Notes: generated by a model not told the origin, from the letters alone. A DNA stretch of 9,818 nucleotides from Clostridiales bacterium (GCA_030154385.1 JASKJZ010000063.1:1-9818), one strand, 5' to 3'; numbered from the stretch's first letter, positions 1 to 6,770 are shown. Program-made: numbers and translations.

Positions 1-1
1 A

Positions 2-1369
2 CAGCGAAAAAAAGCAAGGGATGCAAGAGCAGAGACCAATTATATGGGCGCTGATGTTACCGTATATCAGTCGATTGATCCAGCTATAACGACTTCCTTC
101 GTTGGTTATGATTGCCTTACCCATACATCCAAGATTACCGTATTGACAACGGAAGAGGAACTCGTACAAGGTCTGTGTGATGGGCAGACAGGTACAATTA
201 TTGTAGAAGAGACTCCATTTTATGCAACAATGGGTGGACAGCAGGCGGATATTGGAACCATTACTAGTAAGGATAGTGTGTTTGTGGTAGAAGATACCAT
301 TAAGCTGCAAGGTGGAAAGGTTGGCCATGTTGGTAAGATGACAAGTGGTATGCTTAAGGTCGGCGATTTTGTGACGCTTACGGTTGAAGAACGAAACCGT
401 CAATTAACAGCAAAGAACCATACCGCTACCCATCTTCTACAAAAAGCGCTTCGCATGGTACTTGGAAATCATGTAGAGCAGGCAGGCTCCCTTGTAAATG
501 CGGATCGTTTACGTTTTGACTTTACCCATTTTTCGGCTTTGACACCAGAAGAACTAAAAAGAGTAGAAGAGATTGTAAACCAGGAAATTGCAAAGGCAAT
601 CGCGGTCAAGACCGATGTGATGACGTTGGAGGAAGCAAAAAATACAGGAGCAATGGCATTGTTTGGTGAAAAATATGGTGAAACCGTACGTGTCGTTCGC
701 GTGGATGATTTTAGTGTGGAGCTTTGCGGTGGAACGCATATAGCAAACACCAATGCGATTGCGGCTTTTAAAATAGTATCTGAAGCAGGAATTGCAGCCG
801 GTGTACGTCGTATTGAAGCGCTTACTTCCGAAGGGCTATTTGCTTACTATGCAAGTCTGGAGCAAGAGATTTATCAGGCAGCAAGAGCGGCTAAAACCGA
901 TGTGGCAGGAATCGTAAAGAAAATTGAGTCGATGCAAGAAGAAATGAAGGCTTTGCATGCTGAAAATCAGAAATTAAAAGATAAAATGGCAAAGAGTGCC
1001 CTGGGTGATGTTATGGATCAAGTTGTAGATGTAAATGGCGTTAAGCTGCTTGCAACCAGAGTTGATGATGTCGATATGAACGGTCTTCGTACCCTAGGTG
1101 ACCAGTTAAAGGATAAATTAAAAGAAGGGGTTATATTCCTTGCTTCCAAACAAGACGGAAAAGTTAATCTCATTTCCATGGCGACAGAGAAGGCTATGGA
1201 ACAGGGTGCACATGCAGGTAATTTGATTAAAAAGGTAGCTGCAATCGTTGGCGGCGGCGGTGGTGGTCGCCCTAATATGGCACAAGCAGGTGGAAAAGAT
1301 CCAGCAGCCATTCCGGCAGCACTAGACGCAGTAAAAGAAGAATTAGCGTCGCAATTGCAAAAAAACTAA
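2..1369 (+). CDS. alaS: Alanyl-tRNA synthetase, C-terminal half (5' end outside window)
   Basis: This is the last 455 residues of alanyl-tRNA synthetase, the cytoplasmic enzyme that charges tRNA-Ala. The frame is open from base 2, so the gene begins upstream; full-length AlaS is about 870-880 residues, so the aminoacylation and most tRNA-recognition domains are missing. The visible part starts with a family-typical ARAETNYMGADV stretch. The editing domain follows, with the zinc-binding HTATH motif (bases 419-433) and the CGGTH motif (725-739), which together hydrolyse mischarged Ser- or Gly-tRNA-Ala. A coiled-coil-like Glu/Lys stretch at about 900-1000 leads into the C-Ala domain, which has a six-glycine run (1250-1267) followed by RPNMAQAGGKDP. 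All editing ligands visible here are intact. The gene ends in TAA with an A-rich tail and no clear terminator before the rpsU promoter. Confidence 0.97.
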   Translation, partial: QRKKARDARAETNYMGADVTVYQSIDPAITTSFVGYDCLTHTSKITVLTTEEELVQGLCDGQTGTIIVEETPFYATMGGQQADIGTITSKDSVFVVEDTIKLQGGKVGHVGKMTSGMLKVGDFVTLTVEERNRQLTAKNHTATHLLQKALRMVLGNHVEQAGSLVNADRLRFDFTHFSALTPEELKRVEEIVNQEIAKAIAVKTDVMTLEEAKNTGAMALFGEKYGETVRVVRVDDFSVELCGGTHIANTNAIAAFKIVSEAGIAAGVRRIEALTSEGLFAYYASLEQEIYQAARAAKTDVAGIVKKIESMQEEMKALHAENQKLKDKMAKSALGDVMDQVVDVNGVKLLATRVDDVDMNGLRTLGDQLKDKLKEGVIFLASKQDGKVNLISMATEKAMEQGAHAGNLIKKVAAIVGGGGGGRPNMAQAGGKDPAAIPAALDAVKEELASQLQKN

Positions 1370-1378
1370 AACATTTGC

Positions 1379-1425
1379 AAAAAAAACAAAAAAACGGTTG
1401 ACGAATCAAAAAAATATGCTATAAT
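1379..1425 (+). promoter_or_regulatory. Sigma-A promoter of rpsU with A-tract UP-like element
   Basis: The -35 box TTGACG (1398-1403) is separated by 16 bases from a perfect -10 box TATAAT (1420-1425). An extended -10 TG lies at 1417-1418 (TGC-TATAAT). Two A-tracts (1379-1386 and 1388-1394) sit just upstream of the -35 box, where an UP element would lie. The start of transcription is inferred near 1432. This combination predicts a strong growth-phase promoter, as expected for a ribosomal protein gene. Confidence 0.88.
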
Positions 1426-1451
1426 CTTAATAGTGCTATAAAATACCCAAA

Positions 1452-1478
1452 CAGTTGTATGAGCACAATTCACAACTG
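1452..1478 (+). repeat. Inverted repeat (leader hairpin) upstream of rpsU
   Basis: CAGTTGT (1452-1458) is perfectly complementary to ACAACTG (1472-1478), with a 13-base loop. It lies within the predicted rpsU 5' untranslated region and abuts the purine-rich ribosome binding tract. A role in translational control of rpsU is possible but is inference only; the stem is short and could be chance. Confidence 0.5.
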
Positions 1479-1496
1479 GAGGGAGGTTAGGTGTGA
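1478..1496 (+). promoter_or_regulatory. Extended purine-rich ribosome binding tract of rpsU
   Basis: Two Shine-Dalgarno-like cores occur in tandem: GGAGGGAGGT (1478-1487) and, closer to the start, AGGTGTGA (1489-1496). The first core ends 13 bases before the ATG at 1501, which is rather far. The second has more usual spacing but a weaker match. The tract decides the start at 1501 rather than the in-frame ATG at 1459, which has no binding site. Confidence 0.6.
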
Positions 1497-1500
1497 GACT

Positions 1501-1674
1501 ATGTCAAATGTTATCGTAAAAGAAAACGAAACTTTAGATAGTGCACTTCGCAGATTCAAAAGAAATTGCGCGAAGGCTGGTATCCAACAAGAAATTCGTA
1601 AAAGAGAGCATTATGAGAAGCCAAGCGTTAGACGTAAGAAAAAATCAGAGGCTGCTCGTAAGCGCAAATACTAG
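1501..1674 (+). CDS. rpsU: Small ribosomal subunit protein S21 (bS21)
   Basis: The 57-residue protein matches S21, a small, very basic 30S subunit protein that sits near the 3' end of 16S rRNA and helps translation initiation. The N-terminus [20 protein letters not shown] and the motif [21 protein letters not shown] are typical of the family, and the length is standard (about 57-60). The ATG at 1501 was chosen because it gives the exact family N-terminus; the in-frame ATG at 1459 would add 14 unrelated residues and lies in a predicted leader hairpin. The gene has its own promoter and an intrinsic terminator, so it appears monocistronic. The stop TAG is followed in frame by TAA TAA (1675-1680), giving three consecutive stop codons. 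Confidence 0.97.
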   Translation: MSNVIVKENETLDSALRRFKRNCAKAGIQQEIRKREHYEKPSVRRKKKSEAARKRKY

Positions 1675-1698
1675 TAATAAGTTATATTGGTACAGTTG

Positions 1699-1727
1699 AA
1701 GGGAGATGTGAAAACATCTCCCTTTTT
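1699..1727 (+). terminator. Rho-independent terminator of rpsU
   Basis: GGGAGATGT (1701-1709) pairs perfectly with ACATCTCCC (1714-1722) around a GAAA tetraloop (1710-1713). It is followed by five T residues (1723-1727), and A1699-A1700 can extend the stem with the first Ts. It lies 25 bases after the rpsU stop and should separate rpsU from the yqfC cluster. Confidence 0.93.
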
Positions 1728-1784
1728 AAAATGCTATTTTGGATTTTGCATATGTTGTAACTTAATTAGCTGCGATTTGTATGC

Positions 1785-1813
1785 TCATTTTTTCTCTTCT
1801 GATATCATATAGT
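1785..1813 (+). promoter_or_regulatory. Candidate sigma-E-type (mother-cell sporulation) promoter of yqfC
   Basis: TCATTTT (1785-1791) differs at one position from the Bacillus sigma-E -35 pattern kmATAtt. CATATAGT (1806-1813), 14 bases later, differs at one position from the -10 pattern cATAcanT. The predicted transcript would start near 1820, about 20 bases before yqfC. yqfC-yqfD are known sigma-E regulon members in Bacillus subtilis, which supports the reading. No good sigma-A promoter is visible in 1728-1840. AT-rich DNA yields such matches by chance, hence moderate confidence. Confidence 0.45.
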
Positions 1814-1840
1814 ATAACAAAGCGCGAACCAGGGATGTTT

Positions 1841-2119
1841 ATGAGACAAACGAAAGTCGAGATTTTAGAAGAAATCTCCGATGCCATGAAATTACCTTCG
1901 GATATTTTGGCAGGTGCTCCTATCCTATATATGGTCGGACAGCATCTTCTTTTTATTGAAAATTATAAAGGAATCATTGAGTATACCAATCAAAAAATCA
2001 GATTGCAAACAAAGATTGGTAAAATTTCAATCGCAGGAGAACACCTCTTAATTGAATACTATACCGTGGATGATATGAAGATCAAAGGATATATTGATAC
2101 AATCCAATTTTGTGAATAG
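1841..2119 (+). CDS. yqfC: YqfC family sporulation protein
   Basis: This 92-residue protein resembles YqfC, a small conserved protein found in endospore formers and almost always encoded directly before yqfD. The motif MKLPSDILAGAPILYMVGQHLLFIENYKGI matches the family core in spacing (shown here: LPSD, the GAP/YMVGQ strand and IENYKG). The remainder alternates short beta-strand-like segments ending in IKGYIDTIQF. There is no membrane segment. Its molecular function is unknown; in Bacillus it belongs to the sigma-E mother-cell regulon. The ATG at 1841 is preferred because AGGG (1831-1834) lies 6 bases upstream and the length then equals the family norm. An in-frame ATG at 1781 would add 20 unrelated residues and lies upstream of the candidate promoter. 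The stop overlaps the ribosome binding site of yqfD. Confidence 0.85.
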   Translation: MRQTKVEILEEISDAMKLPSDILAGAPILYMVGQHLLFIENYKGIIEYTNQKIRLQTKIGKISIAGEHLLIEYYTVDDMKIKGYIDTIQFCE

Positions 2120-2124
2120 GAAGG
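2118..2124 (+). promoter_or_regulatory. Ribosome binding site supporting the TTG start of yqfD
   Basis: AGGAAGG overlaps the yqfC stop codon (TAG 2117-2119) and lies 7 bases before TTG 2132. It favours the TTG start over the in-frame ATG at 2147, which has only a weak CAGGG ahead of it. Confidence 0.6.
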
Positions 2125-2131
2125 ATGGAAA

Positions 2132-3361
2132 TTGGCAGGGTCGATTATGCAGTGGCTAAGAGGCTATGTCTTGCTTGAAATCAAGGGGGCATCGCCAGAA
2201 CGGTTTCTTAATCTTTGTAAGATGCGAAACATATACACATGGAAGATTCATTGCGAAAATACCGTTTATCAATGCTGTATTGGAGCGGGAGACTTTAAAA
2301 AATTAAAATCCGTTGCAAAAAAAACGAAAACACTTCCTCGGATCCAAAAAAAGCAAGGATTGCCCTTTTTTCTACGCATACTGAAAAGACGATGGGGGTT
2401 TTTAATCGGTTTTTTTCTCTTTTGGGCGATTCTAATTTTTTGTTCCCGATTGCTTTGGGAGATTCAGATTGAGGGTCAGTATACCCATAGTAAGGAAGAG
2501 CTGATCTCCTTTTTGAGTGAGGATGGAATTCATCCCCTTATTTTTTGCCGTGATATCCATGGTATACAAATTGAGGAGGCCATTCGAAAAGAATATGTTG
2601 ATATTGGATGGGTATCTGCACAAGTAAAGGGGTGTCGCCTTTTGGTACAAATACGCGAAACGAAAATGCCAGAGCTTTATCAGGAAAACAAAAGTCCCGT
2701 ACACCTTCTGGCACCAAAATCAGGCGTAATTTCCTCGGTTATTGTGCGGAGAGGAACTGTGCAGGTAAAAGTAGGAGATACCGTAAAAAAGGGGGATATC
2801 CTCATATCGGGTATCGTGGATATTGTTGGAGATAGTGACCTATTACTGAGAAAAGAACCAGTAGCAGCAGATGGAGATGTATGGATTGATACGTCTTATG
2901 AATATCATTTAAAAAAATGTTTACGCTATAAACAAAAGAGATTTTATCAAAAAAACTTAAAAACCATTCGAATTCGAAGAGGGGATAAGGAATTTCTTTT
3001 TTCCTTCCCGCATCCGTCCATTAAGAAAAGTGACAAGCAAGCCCTTGTAACTAATACCTATCAAACACTATTCGGTGTTATAGATCTGGTCTATGAAAAA
3101 AAATACCAGGAAGTGTTTGTGGATCAAAGTATCAAACAAGGCATTTCGTATATGCAGATCAAGTTATCGAAATATGTTGATAAAATGTTGGAAAAAAAGA
3201 TGGTAATTCGAGAAAATAATGTTAAAATAAAAAGGATAGGGGATTCCCTGATAGCAGACGGAACGATCGACGTAACACAAATCGCGGATCGTTACCGTAA
3301 GATACTAGACAGCGAGTGGAGGAATACAAATAACGATGAGCATAGTGGAAACGATTCTTGA
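2132..3361 (+). CDS. yqfD: Sporulation membrane protein YqfD
   Basis: The 409-residue protein fits the YqfD family (about 400 residues), a sporulation protein produced in the mother cell in Bacillus subtilis. A cytoplasmic N-terminal domain (residues 1-86), basic at its end, precedes a single hydrophobic membrane segment at about 89-109. The larger C-terminal part then probably faces the space between the spore membranes. It contains a family-typical stretch around residues 185-230 (HLLAPKSGVISSVIVRRG, then VGDTVKKGDILISG), which resembles a lipoyl/biotin-like hairpin motif. The biochemical role is unknown. The start is ambiguous between TTG 2132, which has the better ribosome binding site, and ATG 2147. 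The last 26 bases overlap the start of phoH, suggesting co-transcription and translational coupling. Confidence 0.87.
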   Translation: MAGSIMQWLRGYVLLEIKGASPERFLNLCKMRNIYTWKIHCENTVYQCCIGAGDFKKLKSVAKKTKTLPRIQKKQGLPFFLRILKRRWGFLIGFFLFWAILIFCSRLLWEIQIEGQYTHSKEELISFLSEDGIHPLIFCRDIHGIQIEEAIRKEYVDIGWVSAQVKGCRLLVQIRETKMPELYQENKSPVHLLAPKSGVISSVIVRRGTVQVKVGDTVKKGDILISGIVDIVGDSDLLLRKEPVAADGDVWIDTSYEYHLKKCLRYKQKRFYQKNLKTIRIRRGDKEFLFSFPHPSIKKSDKQALVTNTYQTLFGVIDLVYEKKYQEVFVDQSIKQGISYMQIKLSKYVDKMLEKKMVIRENNVKIKRIGDSLIADGTIDVTQIADRYRKILDSEWRNTNNDEHSGNDS

Positions 3362-4340
3362 TGTTCCGGCAGAGCATCAAAAAAATGTATTTGGGCTATA
3401 TGATTCTTACATGAAAATTATTGAAAAAACGTTAAAAGTAACGATTATTTTAAGGGATAATGAACTAAAGATCATTGGCAATGAGGCTGCTACCAAAAAG
3501 GCAAGACGAGTTTTTGAGCAGCTTTTGGAGCTTTCGAAAAGAGGAAATAGCATTACAGAGCAAAATGTTACTTATTGTTTGTCTCTTTCGATGGAAGAAA
3601 ACGAAGGCGCCATTGTAGAAATTGATTCGGATTTAATTTGTCATACCATTCAAGGAAAGCCAATTAAACCAAAGACGCTTGGGCAAAAAAAATACGTTGA
3701 CCTGATAAGACAAAAGATGATCGTTTTTGGCGTGGGACCGGCTGGAACCGGAAAGACATATCTAGCAATGGCAATGGGGATACAAGCTTTTAAAAATGAT
3801 GAGGTGGGACGAATTATCTTAACTCGTCCAGCGATAGAAGCAGGAGAAAAGCTTGGTTTTTTACCGGGAGATCTGCAAAGTAAGGTAGATCCTTATCTAC
3901 GGCCCTTATACGATGCACTGTATCAAATCATGGGACCGGATAGCTACGCCAAAAACATGGAAAAGGGACTCATTGAAGTGGCTCCTCTTGCTTATATGAG
4001 AGGACGTACACTGGATAATGCATTTATTATTTTAGACGAAGCACAAAACACAACCCCGGCACAGATGAAGATGTTCTTGACGCGTATCGGGTTTGGCTCT
4101 AAGGTAATTGTTACGGGCGACCTTACACAAAAGGATTTGCCTGGCAATGCAAAATCTGGCCTCGAGCAGGCAATCAAGGTGCTTTCTAAAATAGAAGATA
4201 TCGGATTTTCCTATTTGACAAGCCAAGATGTGGTAAGGCACCCATTGGTACAAAAGATTGTTAAGGCTTATGATGCATTTGAAGCAAAAACAATATCAAA
4301 AGAAGAAAAGAGCCGTATCCGAAAGTACGGAAAGAGGTAG
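3336..4340 (+). CDS. phoH: PhoH-like ATPase (PhoH/YbeZ family)
   Basis: This 334-residue protein is a PhoH family P-loop ATPase, usually encoded next to ybeY and implicated in RNA metabolism; its exact substrate is not settled. The N-terminal domain (about 1-105) has a KH-like look, including KVTIILRDNELKIIGNE. The ATPase domain contains the Walker A motif GPAGTGKT (124-131), the conserved RPAIEAGEKLGFLPGDL (144-160), the Walker B motif FIILDEAQN (230-238, D234-E235) and the sensor-like TGDLTQ (260-265). All catalytic motifs are intact and the length is normal for the family. GGAGG at 3318-3322 lies 13 bases before the ATG, somewhat far; translation may partly depend on ribosomes finishing yqfD, whose stop lies inside phoH. 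The gene is followed after 6 bases by the HD-domain gene. Confidence 0.95.
   Translation: MSIVETILDVPAEHQKNVFGLYDSYMKIIEKTLKVTIILRDNELKIIGNEAATKKARRVFEQLLELSKRGNSITEQNVTYCLSLSMEENEGAIVEIDSDLICHTIQGKPIKPKTLGQKKYVDLIRQKMIVFGVGPAGTGKTYLAMAMGIQAFKNDEVGRIILTRPAIEAGEKLGFLPGDLQSKVDPYLRPLYDALYQIMGPDSYAKNMEKGLIEVAPLAYMRGRTLDNAFIILDEAQNTTPAQMKMFLTRIGFGSKVIVTGDLTQKDLPGNAKSGLEQAIKVLSKIEDIGFSYLTSQDVVRHPLVQKIVKAYDAFEAKTISKEEKSRIRKYGKR
4333..4338 (+). promoter_or_regulatory. Ribosome binding site for the GTG start at 4347
   Basis: AGAGGT lies in the last codons of phoH, 8 bases before GTG 4347. It supports a GTG start with only a 6-base gap between the two genes. Confidence 0.6.
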
Positions 4341-4346
4341 AGGCTT

Positions 4347-5591
4347 GTGATAGAAGAACAAAAAAAACAGGATAGCTATATATTTTGGACACTCTTTATG
4401 ATCATGACCTTTGCCAGTTCCTATGCAATACTATTCTTTCGGCAGGATAATTCGGAGCGAATACTTCGTATATATGGATTGGTCTTGGTTTTCGTGTTTG
4501 GACTGCGTATGCTTTTATATACCCAAAAGACGTTTGAGCTAGAGAGACAAAAAGGTAGATTCTACTTTTTGGCAGGCTATGGGATTTCGATTGCCTTTTT
4601 GGTAGCAAATACAAAATTTCCAGTATTTTATTTCTGGATGATAGGAAGTGTGCTACTCGCACGAAAGATATCTGCCCGTGCAGGCATTGCCCTTCAATTG
4701 GTTCTGACCTTTTTGTACTGTAGCATCTTTCAGCTAAAAATGGATGATTTTATCGCTTGTCTGATACTTGGGGGGCTCCTGTGCGTATTAATCCGATATG
4801 TGAATCGCATCGTATCCTTCCTATATGTATCGGTAATTGTCATGAGTGTAGAAATCATGCTTTTCTTAGTGCTACGAGGCTTTTCAACAGAGGGTATTTA
4901 CAGCAGACGAAATTTATTCCAACTGCTTAGTGGGGCAGTGATTGTCCTCTTGGTCTCAAGATTGCGATTAGGAGAGGAAACGGTAGAAATACCCCCACAA
5001 GAAGATGAGGAACCACAAGAACAGCAAGAAGAACAACAAGAAGAACAGCCAGAGGAAAAACTGGTCACAGAGCCAGAGGATTTATACATTGGACTCGTTA
5101 ACAGCGATGCACCCATGATGAAGGAGATGTTCGAACAAAAGCCTAGGCTTTATAAGCATGCCTTGTTGATTGGATTATTAGCCGAACGCGCGGCCAAAAC
5201 GATTGGAGCCGACCCTTTGCTTTCAAAAGCAGGCGGTATGTATCACGAAATTGGTCGTTTACGAGAAGGCGATTATATTGAAAATGGAATTGCAATTGCA
5301 AAGGAAGGGAAGCTTCCAGAAGCTTTGATTTCGATTCTTATGCAGCAAAATGGCAAGAAAGAGCATCCAAAATCAAAGGAAGCAGCAATCGTTTTATTAA
5401 CAGACAGTATTGTACATACCATTCGATATTTTGAAAAACAGTCCGTGGAAAAACGCAAAAAAAATGATACGATTATCAAAGATATTTTTCGCATCCGATT
5501 GGAAGAGGGTATCCTAGATGAAGCAGGATTAAGCCTGCAAGACTATCAGGCACTGCGAGAATTTTACCTTGGAAATTTACCGAACGAATAG
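4347..5591 (+). CDS. Membrane HD-domain protein, short degenerate PgpH/YqfF relative
   Basis: The 414-residue protein has 7-8 hydrophobic segments in residues 11-205, then a Glu/Gln/Pro-rich linker (209-237), then a cytoplasmic HD-type domain (about 262-410). Its position between phoH and ybeY and the pattern KHALLIGLLAERAAKTIGA, KEAAIVLLTDSI and LDEAGLSLQDY match PgpH, a phosphodiesterase that degrades cyclic di-AMP. PgpH is about 700 residues and has a large extracellular domain between its first two membrane helices; that domain is absent here. The first histidine is kept (H271) and the HD-signature histidine too (H300), but its aspartate is glutamate (E301). The segment that supplies the next histidine is shortened, and the usual HHG is QQNG (333-336). 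D353 is kept. Loss of metal ligands predicts weak or no hydrolysis; it may sense nucleotide or be a relic. The membrane topology is inferred by eye. Confidence 0.75.
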   Translation: MIEEQKKQDSYIFWTLFMIMTFASSYAILFFRQDNSERILRIYGLVLVFVFGLRMLLYTQKTFELERQKGRFYFLAGYGISIAFLVANTKFPVFYFWMIGSVLLARKISARAGIALQLVLTFLYCSIFQLKMDDFIACLILGGLLCVLIRYVNRIVSFLYVSVIVMSVEIMLFLVLRGFSTEGIYSRRNLFQLLSGAVIVLLVSRLRLGEETVEIPPQEDEEPQEQQEEQQEEQPEEKLVTEPEDLYIGLVNSDAPMMKEMFEQKPRLYKHALLIGLLAERAAKTIGADPLLSKAGGMYHEIGRLREGDYIENGIAIAKEGKLPEALISILMQQNGKKEHPKSKEAAIVLLTDSIVHTIRYFEKQSVEKRKKNDTIIKDIFRIRLEEGILDEAGLSLQDYQALREFYLGNLPNE

Positions 5592-5622
5592 ATGACGCGC
5601 ATTGCGCAGAAATGGAGAGAGT

Positions 5623-6120
5623 ATGACCATTACCTATGATTGTGAATTGGAATGTGAGCCATTGATTCCCTATCAAGAGATTATGGATCAAGCGGTGCTT
5701 GCCGTACTTGATTTTGAAGACTGCCCCTATGAGGTGGAAGTGAATGTTGTAATTACAAACAATGAAGAAATCAGAAAAACCAACCGGGAATTTCGAGGGA
5801 TTGACCGTGAGACAGATGTTTTGTCCTTCCCGATGGTAGACTACGAAGTACCAGGTGAATTTGACTGGCTCGAGGAATTTGAGGAATATTTTAATCCAGA
5901 GAGCGGTGAATTGATGTTAGGAGACATTATGCTCTCAATGGATAAGGTTTGGGAGCAAGCTAAAGAATATGGCCATAGTGTAGAGCGCGAGCTATCGTTT
6001 TTGACGGTTCACAGCATGCTGCATCTTTGCGGTTATGATCATATGGAAGAGGGCGAGAGGGTCATAATGGAACAAAAGCAAAGAGAAATTATGGAAGAAC
6101 TGGGGATTGGCAGAGCGTAA
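5623..6120 (+). CDS. ybeY: Endoribonuclease YbeY, rRNA maturation factor
   Basis: The 165-residue protein is YbeY (UPF0054), a zinc-dependent endoribonuclease required for 16S rRNA 3'-end maturation and ribosome quality control in many bacteria. The zinc site is complete in VHSMLHLCGYDH, with H130, H134 and H140; a serine replaces the usual glycine after the first histidine. The other family motifs TDVLSFP (64-70) and LGDI (99-102) are present, separated by an acidic insert (about 73-97, rich in Glu, Asp and Phe). The ATG at 5623 is chosen because GGAG (5614-5617) lies 5 bases upstream and the family N-terminus fits; an in-frame TTG at 5602 has no binding site. It closes the yqfC-phoH cluster. 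The era and recO genes often found downstream are not here. Confidence 0.95.
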   Translation: MTITYDCELECEPLIPYQEIMDQAVLAVLDFEDCPYEVEVNVVITNNEEIRKTNREFRGIDRETDVLSFPMVDYEVPGEFDWLEEFEEYFNPESGELMLGDIMLSMDKVWEQAKEYGHSVERELSFLTVHSMLHLCGYDHMEEGERVIMEQKQREIMEELGIGRA

Positions 6121-6130
6121 TCTGCCATTC
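6105..6130. other. Hairpin shared by the convergent gene ends
   Basis: TGGCAGA as written at 6108-6114 pairs with TCTGCCA (6121-6127), and GA/TC pairs outside a single T-T mismatch extend it. The loop holds the ybeY stop codon. It lies at the junction of two convergent genes separated by 11 bases, so it could act as a bidirectional terminator. Neither strand has a proper T-run after it, so a true intrinsic terminator is doubtful. Confidence 0.4.
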
Positions 6131-6131
6131 T

Positions 6132-6761
6132 CTAGCTCGAATAATTTTCTAAAATACTATAAAGCTCCTTTTTATCTAACACATAATAGCCTTCAATAAG
6201 CGCAAGCTGTTCCGCAGGAGTCAGATGTCTTGCATCAATTCCAGTGTATTCAAAAATTGTTTTTTTATCGCAATAATATACAACTACTTCATAGTTTACC
6301 ACGCGGATAAAATACTCATAGGGCATTTTCTTTGAATCGTACGTTTTACTTAATATAATTGCCGTGCTGGAGAACGTATCCAAATCAAAGGAAATAAGCC
6401 CTGCCTTAATTTCATGCAAGGGAAGGTCTTCCATATAGGAGGTAAGGTATGCGCTAAGCGCTTCCCGGTTCATGCCAATCCATTCCGGAGGAAGTACTTT
6501 TTCTTCTCGTTTGGTTGTTTCAAGGGGTAGTGTATAGGTGATAAGTGTATAGGTTGTATTTGATGTGATCTGTTCTTCTTTGTGGCTGTCAACCTCTTTT
6601 GCGGGTTCTTGTGTTGCAAGCTGTGCATAGGAGATATTTTCTTTTTCGCTTTGTGACTGCTCGTAATGCTCCATAACTCGTTTATAGCTTACGTAATAGG
6701 CAGAAGATATCAAAATTATAATTGCACCGATTGCCGTAAAATAAAATACTATTTTTTTCAT
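6132..6761 (-). CDS. One-pass membrane protein with BofC-like C-terminal domain
   Basis: The 209-residue protein starts with MKK and a hydrophobic segment (about residues 4-25), then a charged, Ser/Glu/Gln-rich stretch (26-70) and a soluble domain likely outside the cytoplasm. No signal-peptidase site is obvious, so it is probably anchored. A middle module (about 71-142) has PPEWIGMNREALSAYL and GLISFDLDTFSS. The C-terminus (about 145-209) has VVVYYCDKKTIFEYTGID, then LTPAEQ...EGYYV and KELYSILENYSS. This order resembles the BofC C-terminal domain; BofC in Bacillus restrains the SpoIVB protease in the spore intermembrane space. The match is by eye and the role is inferred. The ATG at 6761 is chosen because AGGAGG (6771-6776 on this strand) lies 9 bases before it; an upstream in-frame start would add 46 residues and cover the divergent promoter. 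The gene converges on ybeY with an 11-base gap. Confidence 0.65.
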   Translation of the reverse strand: MKKIVFYFTAIGAIIILISSAYYVSYKRVMEHYEQSQSEKENISYAQLATQEPAKEVDSHKEEQITSNTTYTLITYTLPLETTKREEKVLPPEWIGMNREALSAYLTSYMEDLPLHEIKAGLISFDLDTFSSTAIILSKTYDSKKMPYEYFIRVVNYEVVVYYCDKKTIFEYTGIDARHLTPAEQLALIEGYYVLDKKELYSILENYSS

Positions 6762-6770
6762 GAGATTCTT

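Noticed and set aside
1355..1387. Direct repeat of TTGC followed by an A-run at the end of alaS
   Set aside because: Low-complexity A-rich DNA explains it; the second copy is better read as part of the UP-like element of the rpsU promoter.
1459..1500. N-terminal extension of S21 from the ATG at 1459
   Set aside because: No ribosome binding site precedes it, the added residues do not fit the family, and it overlaps the leader hairpin.
1781..1840. Longer YqfC from the ATG at 1781
   Set aside because: The extra 20 residues are unlike the family, and the codons overlap the candidate promoter; ATG 1841 has a binding site and gives the normal length.
2608..2835. Out-of-frame plus-strand reading frame of 75 codons inside yqfD
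   Set aside because: It lies wholly within a well-supported gene in another frame and has no start signal of its own.
4898..5116. Minus-strand open frame encoding a Ser/Cys/Gly-rich peptide
   Set aside because: It is the antisense of the Glu/Gln-rich linker in the HD-domain gene; its odd composition follows from that, and it has no ribosome binding site.
5597..5607. Small GCGC-ATT-GCGC inverted repeat before ybeY
   Set aside because: A 4-base stem with a 3-base loop and no T-run is too weak to call a terminator or regulatory site.
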